A stretch of DNA of 64,000 nt, taken from the NCBI RefSeq assembly GCF_002022005.1, contig NZ_CP017258.1, positions 1,550,001 to 1,614,000 of the forward strand. The letters run 5' to 3'. This stretch comes from Campylobacter pinnipediorum subsp. caledonicus. GTDB lineage: Bacteria > Campylobacterota > Campylobacteria > Campylobacterales > Campylobacteraceae. How positions within the stretch are numbered: the first letter of the stretch is position 1; every line of letters starts with the position of its first letter. Of this stretch, positions 1 through 13,400 are shown piece after piece. The notes under the pieces are model-generated. The model had not been told where the DNA came from and did not search any database. It saw only the letters and a list, made by a program, of their open reading frames with translations. Made by a program: the position numbers and the translations under genes.

Positions 1-336
1 ATGTTCTGCATCCACAAATGCACAAGTTCCACCCGCCTTTTGAGCTTGTGCTATGACATGAAGCGTTAAAGTAGTCTTACCTGAGCTCTCAGGACCATAT
101 ATCTCTACAATACGACCTTTAGGAACACCGCCTATACCAAGAGCCAAGTCAAGCCCCAAAGAACCAGTTGGTATAGAATCAATAGGCTCAACTTCTTTAT
201 CGCCAAGTCTCACCATAGTGCCTTTACCAAAAGCTTTATCTATCTGCTTTAAGGCAAGGTCTAATGCCTTTTTTTTCTCTGTATCATTTTTCGTTTCTAT
301 AGTTTCTTTATCTTTTTTTTTCGTATCTTTTTCCAT
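1..336 (-). CDS. recA: RecA recombinase, N-terminal part (runs off the window)
   Basis: This is the first 112 codons of RecA, the ATP-dependent strand-exchange protein of homologous recombination and SOS induction. The Walker A motif GPESSGKT is visible, preceded by the family segment [16 protein letters not shown] and by [17 protein letters not shown]. The ATG at 334-336 has an AAGG Shine-Dalgarno sequence six bases upstream, which supports this start. It adds about 24 Lys/Glu/Thr-rich residues before the conserved ALDLAL segment, longer than the few residues usual for RecA. The rest of the gene lies outside the window. Confidence 0.97.
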   Translation of the reverse strand, partial: MEKDTKKKDKETIETKNDTEKKKALDLALKQIDKAFGKGTMVRLGDKEVEPIDSIPTGSLGLDLALGIGGVPKGRIVEIYGPESSGKTTLTLHVIAQAQKAGGTCAFVDAEH

Positions 337-878
337 ATATTACCTTAAATAAAAATTTACTAGATTTTATCCAAAAAATATGAAAATTCACTTTAAATAA
401 CTACAATTATAGTTGCATAAATATTTTTAAACTCCATTTTCTATTATCGATACCATTAAACTTCTTGACATGAGCCACCTTTTGACTTTCATTAAGAGTT
501 TTTGGTATCTTTGTAAAGACTTTTATCTATAATTTATATCTTTAAGTATGTTTTTTCTAGCTGTGAATCACAAAATACATCATCAAATAAATAGCTACTT
601 GCTACTATATCTTCATCTTGTTCTATGTCTAAATTTGCAGTGCTACATCTTTTAAAATCTTTAAATTATCCAAATTCATCATTATGCTTGCCTTATCTTG
701 GATTTTTTGTTCTTGCAAAATTAAGATTTTTACAAGATTAAAAAACCAAAAAATTCAAGTAAACTTTACACCAATTCTCAAACAATAATAAAATAAAACA
801 CTTTTTAACAAAATATTACTAAAATTAAAGTGTTTTTAGCATAAAATAAAAAACTTAAATATTTTAAAAGGAAGGTAA
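337..878 (-). pseudogene. Gene-poor stretch with decayed coding remnants
   Basis: No intact gene is visible in these 540 bases between recA and the symporter. The minus strand has short readable pieces in different frames, broken by stops: a stretch containing DDVFCDSQLEKTYLK around 541-600 and one containing VFTKIPKTLNES around 480-525. The first piece faintly resembles the C-terminal region of type III restriction (Res) subunits, but this is weak. The last 150 bases before the symporter are AT-rich and probably hold its promoter. I infer a gene graveyard. Confidence 0.3.
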
Positions 879-2336
879 GTGAGTGAACTATCAAATAATC
901 TATTAACAATTTTAACTCAAATTGTTAATACTCTAAACAACTACTTATGGAGTAGTTTGGTTTATATACTTCTTGCTGTTGGTATATATTTTACAATTCG
1001 CACAAGATTTTTACAGATTAGGCTTTTTAAACAAAGTATCCGAAGAATGGTTGTAGGAAAAAGAGTTTCGACCCATGCCATAAGTCCGTTTCAAGCTTTT
1101 GCAACTGGTCTTGCTAGCAGGGTAGGTACGGGAAATGTAGCTGGCGTTGCCATAGCAATTAGCCTAGGTGGTGCTGGCGCTGTGTTTTGGATGTGGGTTA
1201 CGGCGCTCATAGGCATGTCTTCAGCCTTTGTAGAAAGCTCATTAGCTCAACTTTATAAGATAAAAAATCCTGATGGAAGAGGATATAGAGGTGGTCCAGC
1301 ATACTACATCACTCAAGGTCTAGGAATGAGATGGCTTGGCGTAGCTTTTGCTGTATCTTTAATACTAGCTTTTGGTTTTGTTTTTAACTCTGTTCAAGCA
1401 AACACAATAACAGCAGTTACATCAAAAGCATGGGATTGGAATATAGAGTACGTAGCTGTTGGGCTAGTTATATTGACCGCACCTATTATATTTGGTGGTA
1501 TAAAAAGAGTTGCCAAGGTGGCTGAGAAAATAGTTCCTATAATGGCTTTGGCTTATTTACTAATAGCTGTTTACATCATTATCGCAAATTTTGGTGAAGT
1601 TCCTGTTGTTTTTGGTAAAATATTTGAAGATGCCTTTAATTTTAGCGCAGCCGGTGGTGGAGTTGTAGGTGGTCTTACGGCAGCTATGCTAAATGGTATA
1701 AAAAGAGGACTTTTCTCAAATGAAGCTGGCATGGGTTCGGCTCCAAATGCGGCAGCAGCAAGTGATGCTTGGCACCCTGCGAACCAAGGTCTTATACAAA
1801 TGCTTGGTGTTTTTGTGGATACTATAGTAGTTTGTTCTTGCACAGCATTTATCATACTTCTTAGTGGAGCTATTGGCACTGAGGGTATAGACGGCGCTCA
1901 AATAACACAGCTTGCTATACAGCACAGTGTTGGCGACTGGGGTGGAAGCTTCCTTGCTATATTGTTATTCTTCTTCTGTTTTAGCTCTATCATAGGAAAC
2001 TATGCTTATGCGGAAAGCAACATGCAATTTATCAAAAACTCCCCAATTACATTAACTATATTTCGTATAATTGTGCTATTTATGGTGTATTTTGGATCGG
2101 TTCAAAAGGTAGGTTTGGTATGGGATATGGCAGATGCCTCAATGGCTATAATGGCTGTTATAAACTTAATTGTGATTGTAATAATGGCACCTACAGCTAT
2201 ACTTTTATTAAAAGACTTTGAAGAACAAGTAAAAGAACACCATAGCCCTGAATTTGACATTAGCAAATATCCAGAACTACATAAAAAAGTCGGATCTGAT
2301 GTATGGGTCAAAGGTAAAACTGAACACGGCTTTTGA
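879..2336 (+). CDS. Alanine/glycine:cation symporter family protein (AGCS)
   Basis: This is a polytopic inner-membrane carrier of the AGCS family (AlsT/DagA-like), which imports alanine or glycine with Na+ or H+. The family signature is clear: PFQAFATGLASRVGTGNVAG at residues 70-89, followed by SLGGAGAVFWMWVTALIGM and the later NEAGMGSAP segment. The length of 485 residues is usual for the family. The start is GTG at 879 behind a strong AAAGGAAGG Shine-Dalgarno sequence. It is a single-gene unit converging on the cyd cluster, with a shared hairpin terminator between them. The substrate cannot be read from sequence alone. Confidence 0.93.
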   Translation: MSELSNNLLTILTQIVNTLNNYLWSSLVYILLAVGIYFTIRTRFLQIRLFKQSIRRMVVGKRVSTHAISPFQAFATGLASRVGTGNVAGVAIAISLGGAGAVFWMWVTALIGMSSAFVESSLAQLYKIKNPDGRGYRGGPAYYITQGLGMRWLGVAFAVSLILAFGFVFNSVQANTITAVTSKAWDWNIEYVAVGLVILTAPIIFGGIKRVAKVAEKIVPIMALAYLLIAVYIIIANFGEVPVVFGKIFEDAFNFSAAGGGVVGGLTAAMLNGIKRGLFSNEAGMGSAPNAAAASDAWHPANQGLIQMLGVFVDTIVVCSCTAFIILLSGAIGTEGIDGAQITQLAIQHSVGDWGGSFLAILLFFFCFSSIIGNYAYAESNMQFIKNSPITLTIFRIIVLFMVYFGSVQKVGLVWDMADASMAIMAVINLIVIVIMAPTAILLLKDFEEQVKEHHSPEFDISKYPELHKKVGSDVWVKGKTEHGF

Positions 2337-2440
2337 TATCAAATATGGTATAAAACATAAAGCAACCTTGGTGTATAGAGTTTAATGCCAAGGTTAAAAT
2401 CTTATAATATAATAAAAGATTCTATAATAAAGTGGTCTTA

Positions 2441-2470
2441 AAAATAGCTAGGTTTTATACTAGCTATTTT
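2441..2470. terminator. Bidirectional hairpin between symporter and cyd cluster
   Basis: A perfect 11-bp inverted repeat, AAAATAGCTAG / CTAGCTATTTT, with an 8-base loop, lies between convergent genes. The A/T ends of the arms supply U-tracts for both directions. The minus-strand arm overlaps the stop codon of the small ORF at 2464-2580. Confidence 0.7.
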
Positions 2471-2580
2471 GACTCATTTTTTTCTCGTTTTTCTGTCTCT
2501 TTTATATTTAAAATAACAAATTTATAACTTAAAAATAGGGATAAAATCCATAAAAAAAGAAAAAATAGTGCTGATGTCAT
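2464..2580 (-). CDS. Small single-span membrane protein behind cydB (CydX-like position)
   Basis: This 38-codon ORF starts with ATG behind a TAAGGAG Shine-Dalgarno sequence and begins just after cydB. It encodes one hydrophobic helix (about residues 4-25, rich in Leu and Phe) followed by a charged Lys/Glu tail. Many bd-type oxidases carry a small single-helix subunit (CydX/CydS/CydH) encoded next to cydB. Size, topology and place fit such a role, but I cannot match it to a named family. It is too short for most ORF callers. Confidence 0.55.
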   Translation of the reverse strand: MTSALFFLFLWILSLFLSYKFVILNIKETEKREKNESK

Positions 2581-2590
2581 CTAAAACTCC

Positions 2591-3715
2591 TTAATAAGCA
2601 TGATGATCATTTTTTATCTCATCAGCTGTTATTTTTTTACTATCCATTGATCTCCAAACAACAAAGATATACCCCAATACAAATGGTATAAGCAAACTAA
2701 CATAAAACATAGTATTTAAAGTATAATGGCTAGAACTAGCATTTTTTATAGTAAGCGAACTTTGCAAATCATAAAAAGATGGATAAAATGCTGTATTGTT
2801 TAATCCAGTTGCTAAAAATAGTGCGGTTACAGCCATAACAATGCCAAATCCATAATAAACAATAGCATAAATACTTTTTGTAAAAGCACCTTTAAATATA
2901 CCATAAAGTGTCAAAACAACACCAATAACAAGCATAGCAAAAACGGCTGGTAAGTTTAAAAGATTGATAAAATATTTGTATTTAACCATAGAAACCAAAC
3001 CATCTTGTGAGTATTCAAAACCATCTTTTAAAAATACCCAAGCCAAAAATACTAAAAATATAGGTAAAAATATAAGTGTGTTTTTTAAAACTGCCTTTCT
3101 GGCATTTAGTCTTATCTCATCATCGTTTATATTATTTATAAGGTATAAACACCCCCCTATCCTTGCAAGAAAAAACAAAGAAAGTCCAAGAGTATAAAGC
3201 ATTGGATTACTAAGTGCTTCAAGTCCACGCATAGAATTTTGCCACTGGACAAAATTATGATCGTTTAGACTAAAACTACTACCTGAAAAAAATGTAGCGA
3301 CCGCCATTCCTATAAGGATAACACCCACAGAACCATTTATAAAAAGAAAAATTTCATATGTCTTTGTGCCTAAAAAATTATCCGGTTTTTTTCGGTATTC
3401 ATAACTTACAGCTTGAATAATAAAACAAAAAAGTATTCCAAGCCAAACCCAATATGCTCCACCAAAACTAGTTGAATAAAAAAGCGGGAAAGCTGCAAAA
3501 CAAGCACCACCAAACATAACAAGGGTAGTAAATGTAAGCTCCCATTTTCGCCCTACTGAGTTTATTATCATATCTTTTTGTAAGTCATCTTTTGCAAGCG
3601 TAAAAACTAATGTTTGTCCACCTTGAACAAACATCATGAAAACAAGTAATCCGCCAAGTAAACTTACCAAAAACCACCAATAAATTTGTAAAAATTCTAA
3701 CCCTATCATAATCAA
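2591..3715 (-). CDS. cydB: Cytochrome bd-type quinol oxidase subunit II
   Basis: Subunit II of the bd-type (CydAB/CioAB) terminal oxidase, an inner-membrane protein that helps oxidise quinol and reduce oxygen. The 374 residues form about nine hydrophobic segments, starting with a CydB-like LQIYWWFLVSLLGGLLVFMMF helix. The start overlaps the cydA stop by four bases (ATGA), so translation is probably coupled. In campylobacters this oxidase is the cyanide-insensitive low-affinity branch beside the cbb3 oxidase. Whether it carries haem d cannot be told from sequence. Confidence 0.93.
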   Translation of the reverse strand: MIMIGLEFLQIYWWFLVSLLGGLLVFMMFVQGGQTLVFTLAKDDLQKDMIINSVGRKWELTFTTLVMFGGACFAAFPLFYSTSFGGAYWVWLGILFCFIIQAVSYEYRKKPDNFLGTKTYEIFLFINGSVGVILIGMAVATFFSGSSFSLNDHNFVQWQNSMRGLEALSNPMLYTLGLSLFFLARIGGCLYLINNINDDEIRLNARKAVLKNTLIFLPIFLVFLAWVFLKDGFEYSQDGLVSMVKYKYFINLLNLPAVFAMLVIGVVLTLYGIFKGAFTKSIYAIVYYGFGIVMAVTALFLATGLNNTAFYPSFYDLQSSLTIKNASSSHYTLNTMFYVSLLIPFVLGYIFVVWRSMDSKKITADEIKNDHHAY

Positions 3716-5229
3716 AATCCTAACTTTATCTGTTTTAACATAATTTTTATTTCGGCTATCAAAAGCACTGTAAACAATACAGCAAAAGCAAAAAATGATA
3801 TCTTCACATTCACATCAGATAAATTTGTAGCACCTACGCTAGTTGGCATAAGATCTTGAACAACCCAAGGCTGTCTACCAACTTCAGCCACAACCCAACC
3901 TGCCTCAGCCGCGATGTAACCAAGTGGAATACTTAAAACACATATCCAAAGAAGTTTTTTAAATTTAGTTATATCGTTTGCCATACACAAATAAGTAACA
4001 ACTAAAAATAAAAATATAAAAAAGCTTCCTAAAGCAACCATTATATGAAAGCTATAAAACGTAGTAGCAACCGGCGGTATAGCATCTGTTGGGTCTTTTA
4101 AGTAACCATATCCAAGGTATTTGATATTTTCATCGAGGGTTGATTTTGCACTACTCATCATATCAATATCTTGATTTTTTTTAGCTTCTTTATACTCCCT
4201 TAAAGCATTTACGGCAATTTTACCTTTATCAATTTTAGATATTATACTCTCGACTCCGTGTTCTTCATTTCCATAAATCAAATCATCTATACCTGCGACA
4301 AATGCTTTATAATCCCTTTGCCCCAACAAAGAAAGTAAATAAGGAACTTCTATATCAAAAACGAAAGGCTTTTTCTTATCACCGGGTTGCTTGTTTGTAT
4401 CAAGCAATCCAAATGCGATCAAACCTTGTCTTTGATTTCCTTCATAAAGTCCCTCCATAGCAGCTAGTTTCATTGGCTGAACCTGTGTTACTTGATATGC
4501 GCTTTCATCTCCACTAAAAAGGAAAAATAAAGATGTTATAAGACCAAAAGAGGTAGCTACTATCATAGATTTTTTAGCCATTATGATATTTTTACCTTTT
4601 AATATAAACCAAGCCGATATTCCTATAACAAATAAAGCAGATATTGTATAACCACTAGTTACTGTATGTAAAAATTTTATAAAGCCAACAGGACTAAGCG
4701 CAACTTCAAGGAAACTTTGCATTTCCATCCTTGCCGTATCTGGGTTAAATTGCATACCTATTGGGTATTGCATCCAGCCATTGGCTATCAAAATCCACAT
4801 AGCACTAAAGTTTGAACCAATAGCAACTAACCAAGTTGATATAAGATGAAATTTCTTACTTACTCTGTCCCATCCAAAAAACATAACAGCAAAAAATGTG
4901 CTTTCAAGGAAAAATGCAACAATGCCTTCTATAGCCAAAGGAGCTCCAAAAATATCTCCAACAAACCAACTATAGTTTGCCCAATTTGTCCCAAACTCAA
5001 ACTCCATAATAATACCTGTCGCAACACCTATTGCAAAGTTTATACCAAAAAGCTTGAGCCAAAATTTAGTTATTCTAAGCCACTCTTCACTGCCTGTTTT
5101 TATATAAATACTCTCCATTATAGCAACAATAAAACTAAGACCCAAAGTTAATGGAACAAACAAAAAATGATATATTGAAGTAAGAGCAAACTGAGCTCTA
5201 GACCAATCAACAGAACTTAATTCAGCCAT
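3712..5229 (-). CDS. cydA: Cytochrome bd-type quinol oxidase subunit I
   Basis: Subunit I holds the haems and the quinol site of the oxidase. The N-terminal YHFLFVPLTLGL helix carries the conserved haem-ligand His, and the signature GRQPWVVQ lies in the C-terminal third. The 505 residues and the modest segment between helices 6 and 7 indicate the short-Q-loop (CioA-like) subtype. It is the second gene of the cluster DUF4492-cydA-cydB-small ORF, read from the divergent region upstream of pyrG. Confidence 0.96.
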   Translation of the reverse strand: MAELSSVDWSRAQFALTSIYHFLFVPLTLGLSFIVAIMESIYIKTGSEEWLRITKFWLKLFGINFAIGVATGIIMEFEFGTNWANYSWFVGDIFGAPLAIEGIVAFFLESTFFAVMFFGWDRVSKKFHLISTWLVAIGSNFSAMWILIANGWMQYPIGMQFNPDTARMEMQSFLEVALSPVGFIKFLHTVTSGYTISALFVIGISAWFILKGKNIIMAKKSMIVATSFGLITSLFFLFSGDESAYQVTQVQPMKLAAMEGLYEGNQRQGLIAFGLLDTNKQPGDKKKPFVFDIEVPYLLSLLGQRDYKAFVAGIDDLIYGNEEHGVESIISKIDKGKIAVNALREYKEAKKNQDIDMMSSAKSTLDENIKYLGYGYLKDPTDAIPPVATTFYSFHIMVALGSFFIFLFLVVTYLCMANDITKFKKLLWICVLSIPLGYIAAEAGWVVAEVGRQPWVVQDLMPTSVGATNLSDVNVKISFFAFAVLFTVLLIAEIKIMLKQIKLGF

Positions 5230-5230
5230 T

Positions 5231-5446
5231 TTATTCCTTTGTTAGATTTAAAAGCACGAAATCACTTTTTTCTTGATTTGATTTAAATTTAGAATTTAAA
5301 GTATTATCAAACACAAAAACTTTAAGAACACCAAACATAATTACAAGCTTAATTATTATAATAAACCAAAGCTTTCTTCCAAGCTTCATATTCTTAAAGC
5401 CATCAATATAAAATTTAAAAAAATTAGTTATATATTTCTTATACAT
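5231..5446 (-). CDS. DUF4492 small membrane protein
   Basis: This 71-residue protein has the DUF4492 pattern FYIDGFKNMKLGRKLW followed by one membrane helix (IIIIKLVIMFGVLKVF). The family is found directly upstream of cydA in Campylobacterota and is presumed to help oxidase assembly or function; no activity is established that I know of. It ends one base before the cydA start, so it is in the same operon and probably coupled. Confidence 0.85.
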   Translation of the reverse strand: MYKKYITNFFKFYIDGFKNMKLGRKLWFIIIIKLVIMFGVLKVFVFDNTLNSKFKSNQEKSDFVLLNLTKE

Positions 5447-8801
<3,355 letters not shown>

Positions 8802-8804
8802 ACC

Positions 8805-8829
8805 TTGGCGACCATTTTTTGGTCGCCAA
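8805..8829. terminator. Hairpin terminator between recJ and the methyltransferase
   Basis: A perfect 10-bp inverted repeat, TTGGCGACCA / TGGTCGCCAA, with a T5 loop, lies four bases after the recJ stop between convergent genes. It is much more GC-rich than its surroundings. It probably stops transcription from both sides, although no long U-tract follows on the plus strand. Confidence 0.65.
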
Positions 8830-8836
8830 ATGATAA

Positions 8837-9622
8837 TTATAAAAACTTAAAATCGGAAATTTTACTTTTAAAAAACTCGTATTTCACATCTAATTCTTTT
8901 TTTCTATTTAACGACATTTGAACGAATTCAGACTCTTTTTCTATACCTATAAAATTTCTGCCTATTAAATTAGCTGCAATTCCTGTTGTTGATGAGCCAG
9001 AAAAAGGATCGCAGATTAACGAGTTTTTATTACTAGCCATTAATATTAACCTTACCAAAAGAGAGAGTGGCTTTTGTGTTGGGTGTTTTCCAAAACTTTT
9101 TTCCCAAGGAGCGATGGCAGGAAAACTCCAAACATCTTTCATTTGTTTATTTTGATTGATTTTTTTCATAAGTTCATAATTAAAAATATGCTTATGCTTT
9201 TGACTTTTTCTAGCCCAAATAATTTGCTCAGTTGAATGTGTTAAATATCTACAACTAAAATTTGGCGGTGGATTTGTCTTTTGCCAAGTTATGATATTTA
9301 AAATTTTATAATCTAATTTTTGTAAAGCCCTACCTATGGAAAAAATATTATGGTATGTCCCGCTTATCATAATACTACCATTATCTGTTAAAGAGTTCTT
9401 TGCTAAATCAAGCCAATTTAAATTAAATTTATCTATCTCATCAATACCATAGCTTTTATCCCATTCTCCCTTATTCACAGAAACTATTTTACCACTTTGT
9501 ATAGATAAACCATCATTAGATAAAAAGTAAGGCGGATCGGCAAAAATAAGTTCAAACTGTGATTTAAAATTTGGCAAAATTTCAAAAGTATCACCATTAT
9601 ATATTTGAAATTCTTTTTTCAT
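8837..9622 (-). CDS. Beta-class adenine DNA methyltransferase, DpnA-like
   Basis: A DNA N6-adenine methyltransferase of a restriction-modification module. Motif IV DPPY lies at residues 29-32 and the AdoMet motif DPFSGSSTTG near 205-214, which is the beta-class order. The residues after DPPY (FLSNDGLS, then VSVNKGEWDK), the TWQKTNP segment and the HPTQKP segment closely resemble DpnA (M2.DpnII), a GATC methyltransferase able to act on single strands. GATC specificity is my inference. The start overlaps the nuclease stop by four bases. No second methyltransferase is visible nearby. Confidence 0.85.
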   Translation of the reverse strand: MKKEFQIYNGDTFEILPNFKSQFELIFADPPYFLSNDGLSIQSGKIVSVNKGEWDKSYGIDEIDKFNLNWLDLAKNSLTDNGSIMISGTYHNIFSIGRALQKLDYKILNIITWQKTNPPPNFSCRYLTHSTEQIIWARKSQKHKHIFNYELMKKINQNKQMKDVWSFPAIAPWEKSFGKHPTQKPLSLLVRLILMASNKNSLICDPFSGSSTTGIAANLIGRNFIGIEKESEFVQMSLNRKKELDVKYEFFKSKISDFKFL

Positions 9623-10140
9623 GGAACGGGCAACCCTAAAACATCAAGCGGAATATAATTAAAATAATATCTACATCTAACACTTATAATATAATCTAAA
9701 ACATCTCTGTATTCTGGTTTTTTAAACCAATCGCTTAAAAGGTAAATATATTCAACTTCCATATTAAGACGAGATAATAATTTTATATATTGTTTCTTCT
9801 TAAAATCACAAGTTTGTAATTTTTCATCAACCGAACCTGCCACTTTTTGAAATTTACATTCAATTATAAAAAAAGTATTGTTGATAATTACATAAATACT
9901 ATCATCTGGCAGCAACTTCTTTGATATAATATTTTTCCAATTAACATTATTTTCTTCAAGAAATTTATAAAAACTATGCTTTTTAAAAATCCTACCAACA
10001 ATCTCATCATTATAAAAAACATCAAAATTTTCACCAATTCTATAACCGGATTGATTTGATAAAAAAGTAGCTAAATCAACCTTGCCTTCAAAAACAAGAC
10101 CTGTTATTGTATTACCTCCACCTATACCACCTTCAATCAT
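9619..10140 (-). CDS. Type II restriction endonuclease-like PD-(D/E)XK protein
   Basis: A 173-residue protein between carB and the methyltransferase, with four-base overlaps on both sides. A PD-(D/E)XK nuclease core is readable: an acidic pair DD at 79-80, a beta hairpin, then ECK at 94-96 (E94, K96 metal/catalytic positions). The N-terminus has the Gly-rich segment [15 protein letters not shown], seen in several small type II enzymes. The methyltransferase partner makes a restriction role likely. It does not resemble full DpnII/MboI, so recognition site and cleavage pattern are open. Confidence 0.7.
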   Translation of the reverse strand: MIEGGIGGGNTITGLVFEGKVDLATFLSNQSGYRIGENFDVFYNDEIVGRIFKKHSFYKFLEENNVNWKNIISKKLLPDDSIYVIINNTFFIIECKFQKVAGSVDEKLQTCDFKKKQYIKLLSRLNMEVEYIYLLSDWFKKPEYRDVLDYIISVRCRYYFNYIPLDVLGLPVP

Positions 10141-13100
10141 ACGTTTTGCTCCAAATAATCTTGAATAGATACGACCTCATATACTAAACCATCTTGAACA
10201 CTTTTTATGGATTTTGCAGCAGCCTGAGCAGCAGCTATAGTTGTAAAATAAGGTATTTTAAATCTAAGCACACTTTGTCTTATTTTTTTGCCATCATCGG
10301 CATTTGATTTACTGTCACTCGTATTTATAACAAGTGCAATTTCGCCATTTTTCAATCTATCTTCTATATTTGGTCTTCCTTCACTTATCTTATAAACAAA
10401 CTCAGCATCCAAATCATACTCTTTTAAAACCTTATATGTTCCGCCAGTAGCTATAATCTTAAATCCTAAATCCATAAGTTCTTTTGCCAGTTTTACCGCA
10501 TAAATTTTATCTACATCAGCAAGTGTTAAAAAGACATTTCCACTAGTTGGAAGTGTATTATTTGCAGCAATCTGTGATTTTGCAAATGATTTTGCGAAAT
10601 TGTTGCTAATACCCATAACCTCGCCTGTTGATTTCATCTCAGGACCCAAAATCAAATCAGCCCCATTTAGCTTATTAAACGGCAGAACAACCTCTTTTAC
10701 GCAAATATGGTTTTGCGATTTTGGTATAAAAATTCCATTATCATAAGTTACTACATTATATTTATCATAGTATTTAAGAGCCTCTCGTAAATCCCCTTGC
10801 CACATAACCCTAGTAGCTACTTTTGCAATCGGAACACCGGTAGCTTTACTGACAAAAGGAACGGTTCTTGATGCTCTTGGATTTACCTCTATCATATAAA
10901 GCTCATTTTCATATATAGCAAACTGAATATTTAAAAGCCCAACAACACCCAAGTTTAGAGCTATCTCTTTCGTTTGATTTCTTACTTTTGCTATCATTTC
11001 ATCTTTTAAATTCAAAGCAGGAAGTATGCAAGCACTATCGCCTGAGTGTATTCCAGCCTCTTCAATATGCTCCATCACAGCAGCCACATAAACATCTTTG
11101 CCATCACTTACAGCATCAACATCAAGCTCTGTTGCATTTTGTAAAAACTTATCAAGCAATACAGGAGAATTATTGCTAACACTTACAGCCTCGTTCATAT
11201 ACTCCCTAAGCTCACTCTCGTTATGAACTCTTCTCATAGCTCTACCACCAAGAACATAGCTAGGGCGAACCAGCACAGGATAGCCTATCTCGGCAGCCTT
11301 TTTTATAGCCTCATCTTCGCTAGTTGCGGTATCATTTTTTGGTTGTTTAACGCCGATTTTATTTATAAACTCACTAAATTTCTTTCTATCCTCAGCAATA
11401 TCAATAGTCCTAGCACTAGTTCCTATTATTTTTGCTCCAGCTATACTTAATCTTTTTGAAAATTTAAGTGGCGTTTGACCACCAAAATGAACGATAACCC
11501 CATCTGGTTTTTCATGCTCTATTACAGCTCTTAAATGCTCAAAATCAATAGGCTCAAAATAAAGCACATCACTAGTATCATAATCAGTAGAAACGGTTTC
11601 TGGGTTACAGTTGTACATTATAGTTTTTATTCCCAAGTCTTTAAGAGCATAACTAGCGTGAACACAACAATAATCAAACTCTATACCTTGACCTATTCTG
11701 TTTGGTCCGCCGCCTATTATCATTACTTTTTTATCTTCCGAAACTTCTGTTTTTTGTGGTATCTTTGTGATATTTGTGCTTGAATAAAGATAAGGTGTTA
11801 AGGCTTTAAACTCACCACCACAAGTATCAACTTCGCTATATTCTAAACCAATATCTAATTTTGAACGCGCAAAAAATATGTCATTTTGGCTTAATTCTAA
11901 ATTATCTTTTTCGTTTATCAAAATCGCAAGCATCTTGTCAGAAAAGCCCATTGTTTTAGCTTTTCTTAATAAATTTTCATCATTTAAAATATCCATATCA
12001 ACTTGCTTTTCAAACTCAACTATCTCTTTGATTTGATTTAAAAAATATCTGTCTATCTTGGTATATTCATAAACATCTTCTATATCAAAACCATCTCTAA
12101 AAGCTTGTGCTAACATCAAAATTCGCTTTTCGTTTGCATGTCTTAGACCATACACAAGCTCATCTTTGCTAAGTTTTAACATATCAAAACCGCTCAAATC
12201 TCTTTCCAAAGAACAAAGTGCTTTTTGGATACTTTCCTTAAAAGTCCTTCCAATAGCCATAACCTCACCAACAGACTTCATCGCTGTTCCTAGATATGGA
12301 TTTGAGCCAGGAAATTTCTCAAATGTAAAGCGTGGAATTTTTGTAACTATATAATCAATAACTGGCTCAAAAGAAGCTGGGGTTCCTGTTATATCGTTTT
12401 TTATCTCATCAAGACTAAAACCAACAGCTAATAATGTAGCAACCTTTGCGATAGGATAACCAGTAGCCTTGCTAGCAAGAGCTGATGATCTACTAACTCT
12501 TGGGTTCATCTCTATCACTATCATTCTTCCAGTTTGTGGATGAAAGGCGAATTGAACATTGCTTCCGCCAGTATCCACACCTATTTCACGAAGTATAGCA
12601 AAAGAGGCATCACGCATCATTTGATATTCTTTATCTGTTAATGTTAGTGCTGGAGCTATCGTTATACTATCTCCCGTATGAACACCCATTGGATCAAGGT
12701 TTTCTATCGAGCATACAATAATGCAGTTATCATTTTTATCTCTAATAACTTCCATCTCATACTCTTTCCAACCAAGCAAGCTCTCTTCTATTAAAATTTC
12801 ATGTATTGGAGATGCTTCAAGACCAAACAGCGCAAGTTCTTTAAACTCATCAATATTATAAGCAACACCGGAACCAGCACCACCAAGAGTAAAAGATGCC
12901 CTAATGATAAGCGGAAAGCCTATTTCATTAGCAGCACTTATAGCTTCTTCATAGTTATAAGCATATGCTGACTTTGGTAAATCCATACCAATTTTTTTCA
13001 TAACCTCTTTAAAAATTTGTCTATCTTCACCCTTTTTTATGGCTTCTGGATTTGCACCTAAGAATTTAACATCACCAAGCATATCATTCTCATAAAGTTC

Positions 13101-13400
13101 CATAGCAACATTTAAAGCGACTTGTCCACCCATGGTTGGTAAAATAGCATCAACTTTTTCTTTTAAGATGATATTTTTTATGCTCTCTTTTGTTATAGGT
13201 TCTATATATGTAGCATCAGCAAAGTCAGGATCAGTCATAATGGTAGCTGGATTTGAGTTTATCAAAACGACACGGTAACCAAGCTCTTTTAATGTCTTAG
13301 CGGCTTGTGTGCCGGAATAATCAAACTCACAAGCTTGGCCTATAACAATTGGGCCTGAGCCTATTAGTAAAACACTCTTAATATCATCTCTTTTTGGCAT
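10137..13400 (-). CDS. carB: Carbamoyl-phosphate synthase large chain
   Basis: Makes carbamoyl phosphate for arginine and pyrimidines from bicarbonate, ATP and glutamine-derived ammonia, with the small chain encoded elsewhere. The 1087 residues have two homologous ATP-grasp halves ([20 protein letters not shown] near the start, [19 protein letters not shown] in the middle) and a C-terminal MGS-like allosteric domain ([11 protein letters not shown]). The stop overlaps the endonuclease start (ATGA), so the restriction module reads out of the carB transcript. The start overlaps the end of mreC by one base. Confidence 0.98.
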   Translation of the reverse strand: MPKRDDIKSVLLIGSGPIVIGQACEFDYSGTQAAKTLKELGYRVVLINSNPATIMTDPDFADATYIEPITKESIKNIILKEKVDAILPTMGGQVALNVAMELYENDMLGDVKFLGANPEAIKKGEDRQIFKEVMKKIGMDLPKSAYAYNYEEAISAANEIGFPLIIRASFTLGGAGSGVAYNIDEFKELALFGLEASPIHEILIEESLLGWKEYEMEVIRDKNDNCIIVCSIENLDPMGVHTGDSITIAPALTLTDKEYQMMRDASFAILREIGVDTGGSNVQFAFHPQTGRMIVIEMNPRVSRSSALASKATGYPIAKVATLLAVGFSLDEIKNDITGTPASFEPVIDYIVTKIPRFTFEKFPGSNPYLGTAMKSVGEVMAIGRTFKESIQKALCSLERDLSGFDMLKLSKDELVYGLRHANEKRILMLAQAFRDGFDIEDVYEYTKIDRYFLNQIKEIVEFEKQVDMDILNDENLLRKAKTMGFSDKMLAILINEKDNLELSQNDIFFARSKLDIGLEYSEVDTCGGEFKALTPYLYSSTNITKIPQKTEVSEDKKVMIIGGGPNRIGQGIEFDYCCVHASYALKDLGIKTIMYNCNPETVSTDYDTSDVLYFEPIDFEHLRAVIEHEKPDGVIVHFGGQTPLKFSKRLSIAGAKIIGTSARTIDIAEDRKKFSEFINKIGVKQPKNDTATSEDEAIKKAAEIGYPVLVRPSYVLGGRAMRRVHNESELREYMNEAVSVSNNSPVLLDKFLQNATELDVDAVSDGKDVYVAAVMEHIEEAGIHSGDSACILPALNLKDEMIAKVRNQTKEIALNLGVVGLLNIQFAIYENELYMIEVNPRASRTVPFVSKATGVPIAKVATRVMWQGDLREALKYYDKYNVVTYDNGIFIPKSQNHICVKEVVLPFNKLNGADLILGPEMKSTGEVMGISNNFAKSFAKSQIAANNTLPTSGNVFLTLADVDKIYAVKLAKELMDLGFKIIATGGTYKVLKEYDLDAEFVYKISEGRPNIEDRLKNGEIALVINTSDSKSNADDGKKIRQSVLRFKIPYFTTIAAAQAAAKSIKSVQDGLVYEVVSIQDYLEQNV

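Noticed and set aside
3147-3155. C6 run in cydB as a possible phase-variation tract
   Set aside because: Six bases is below the length at which slippage is notable, and the gene is a core respiratory gene.
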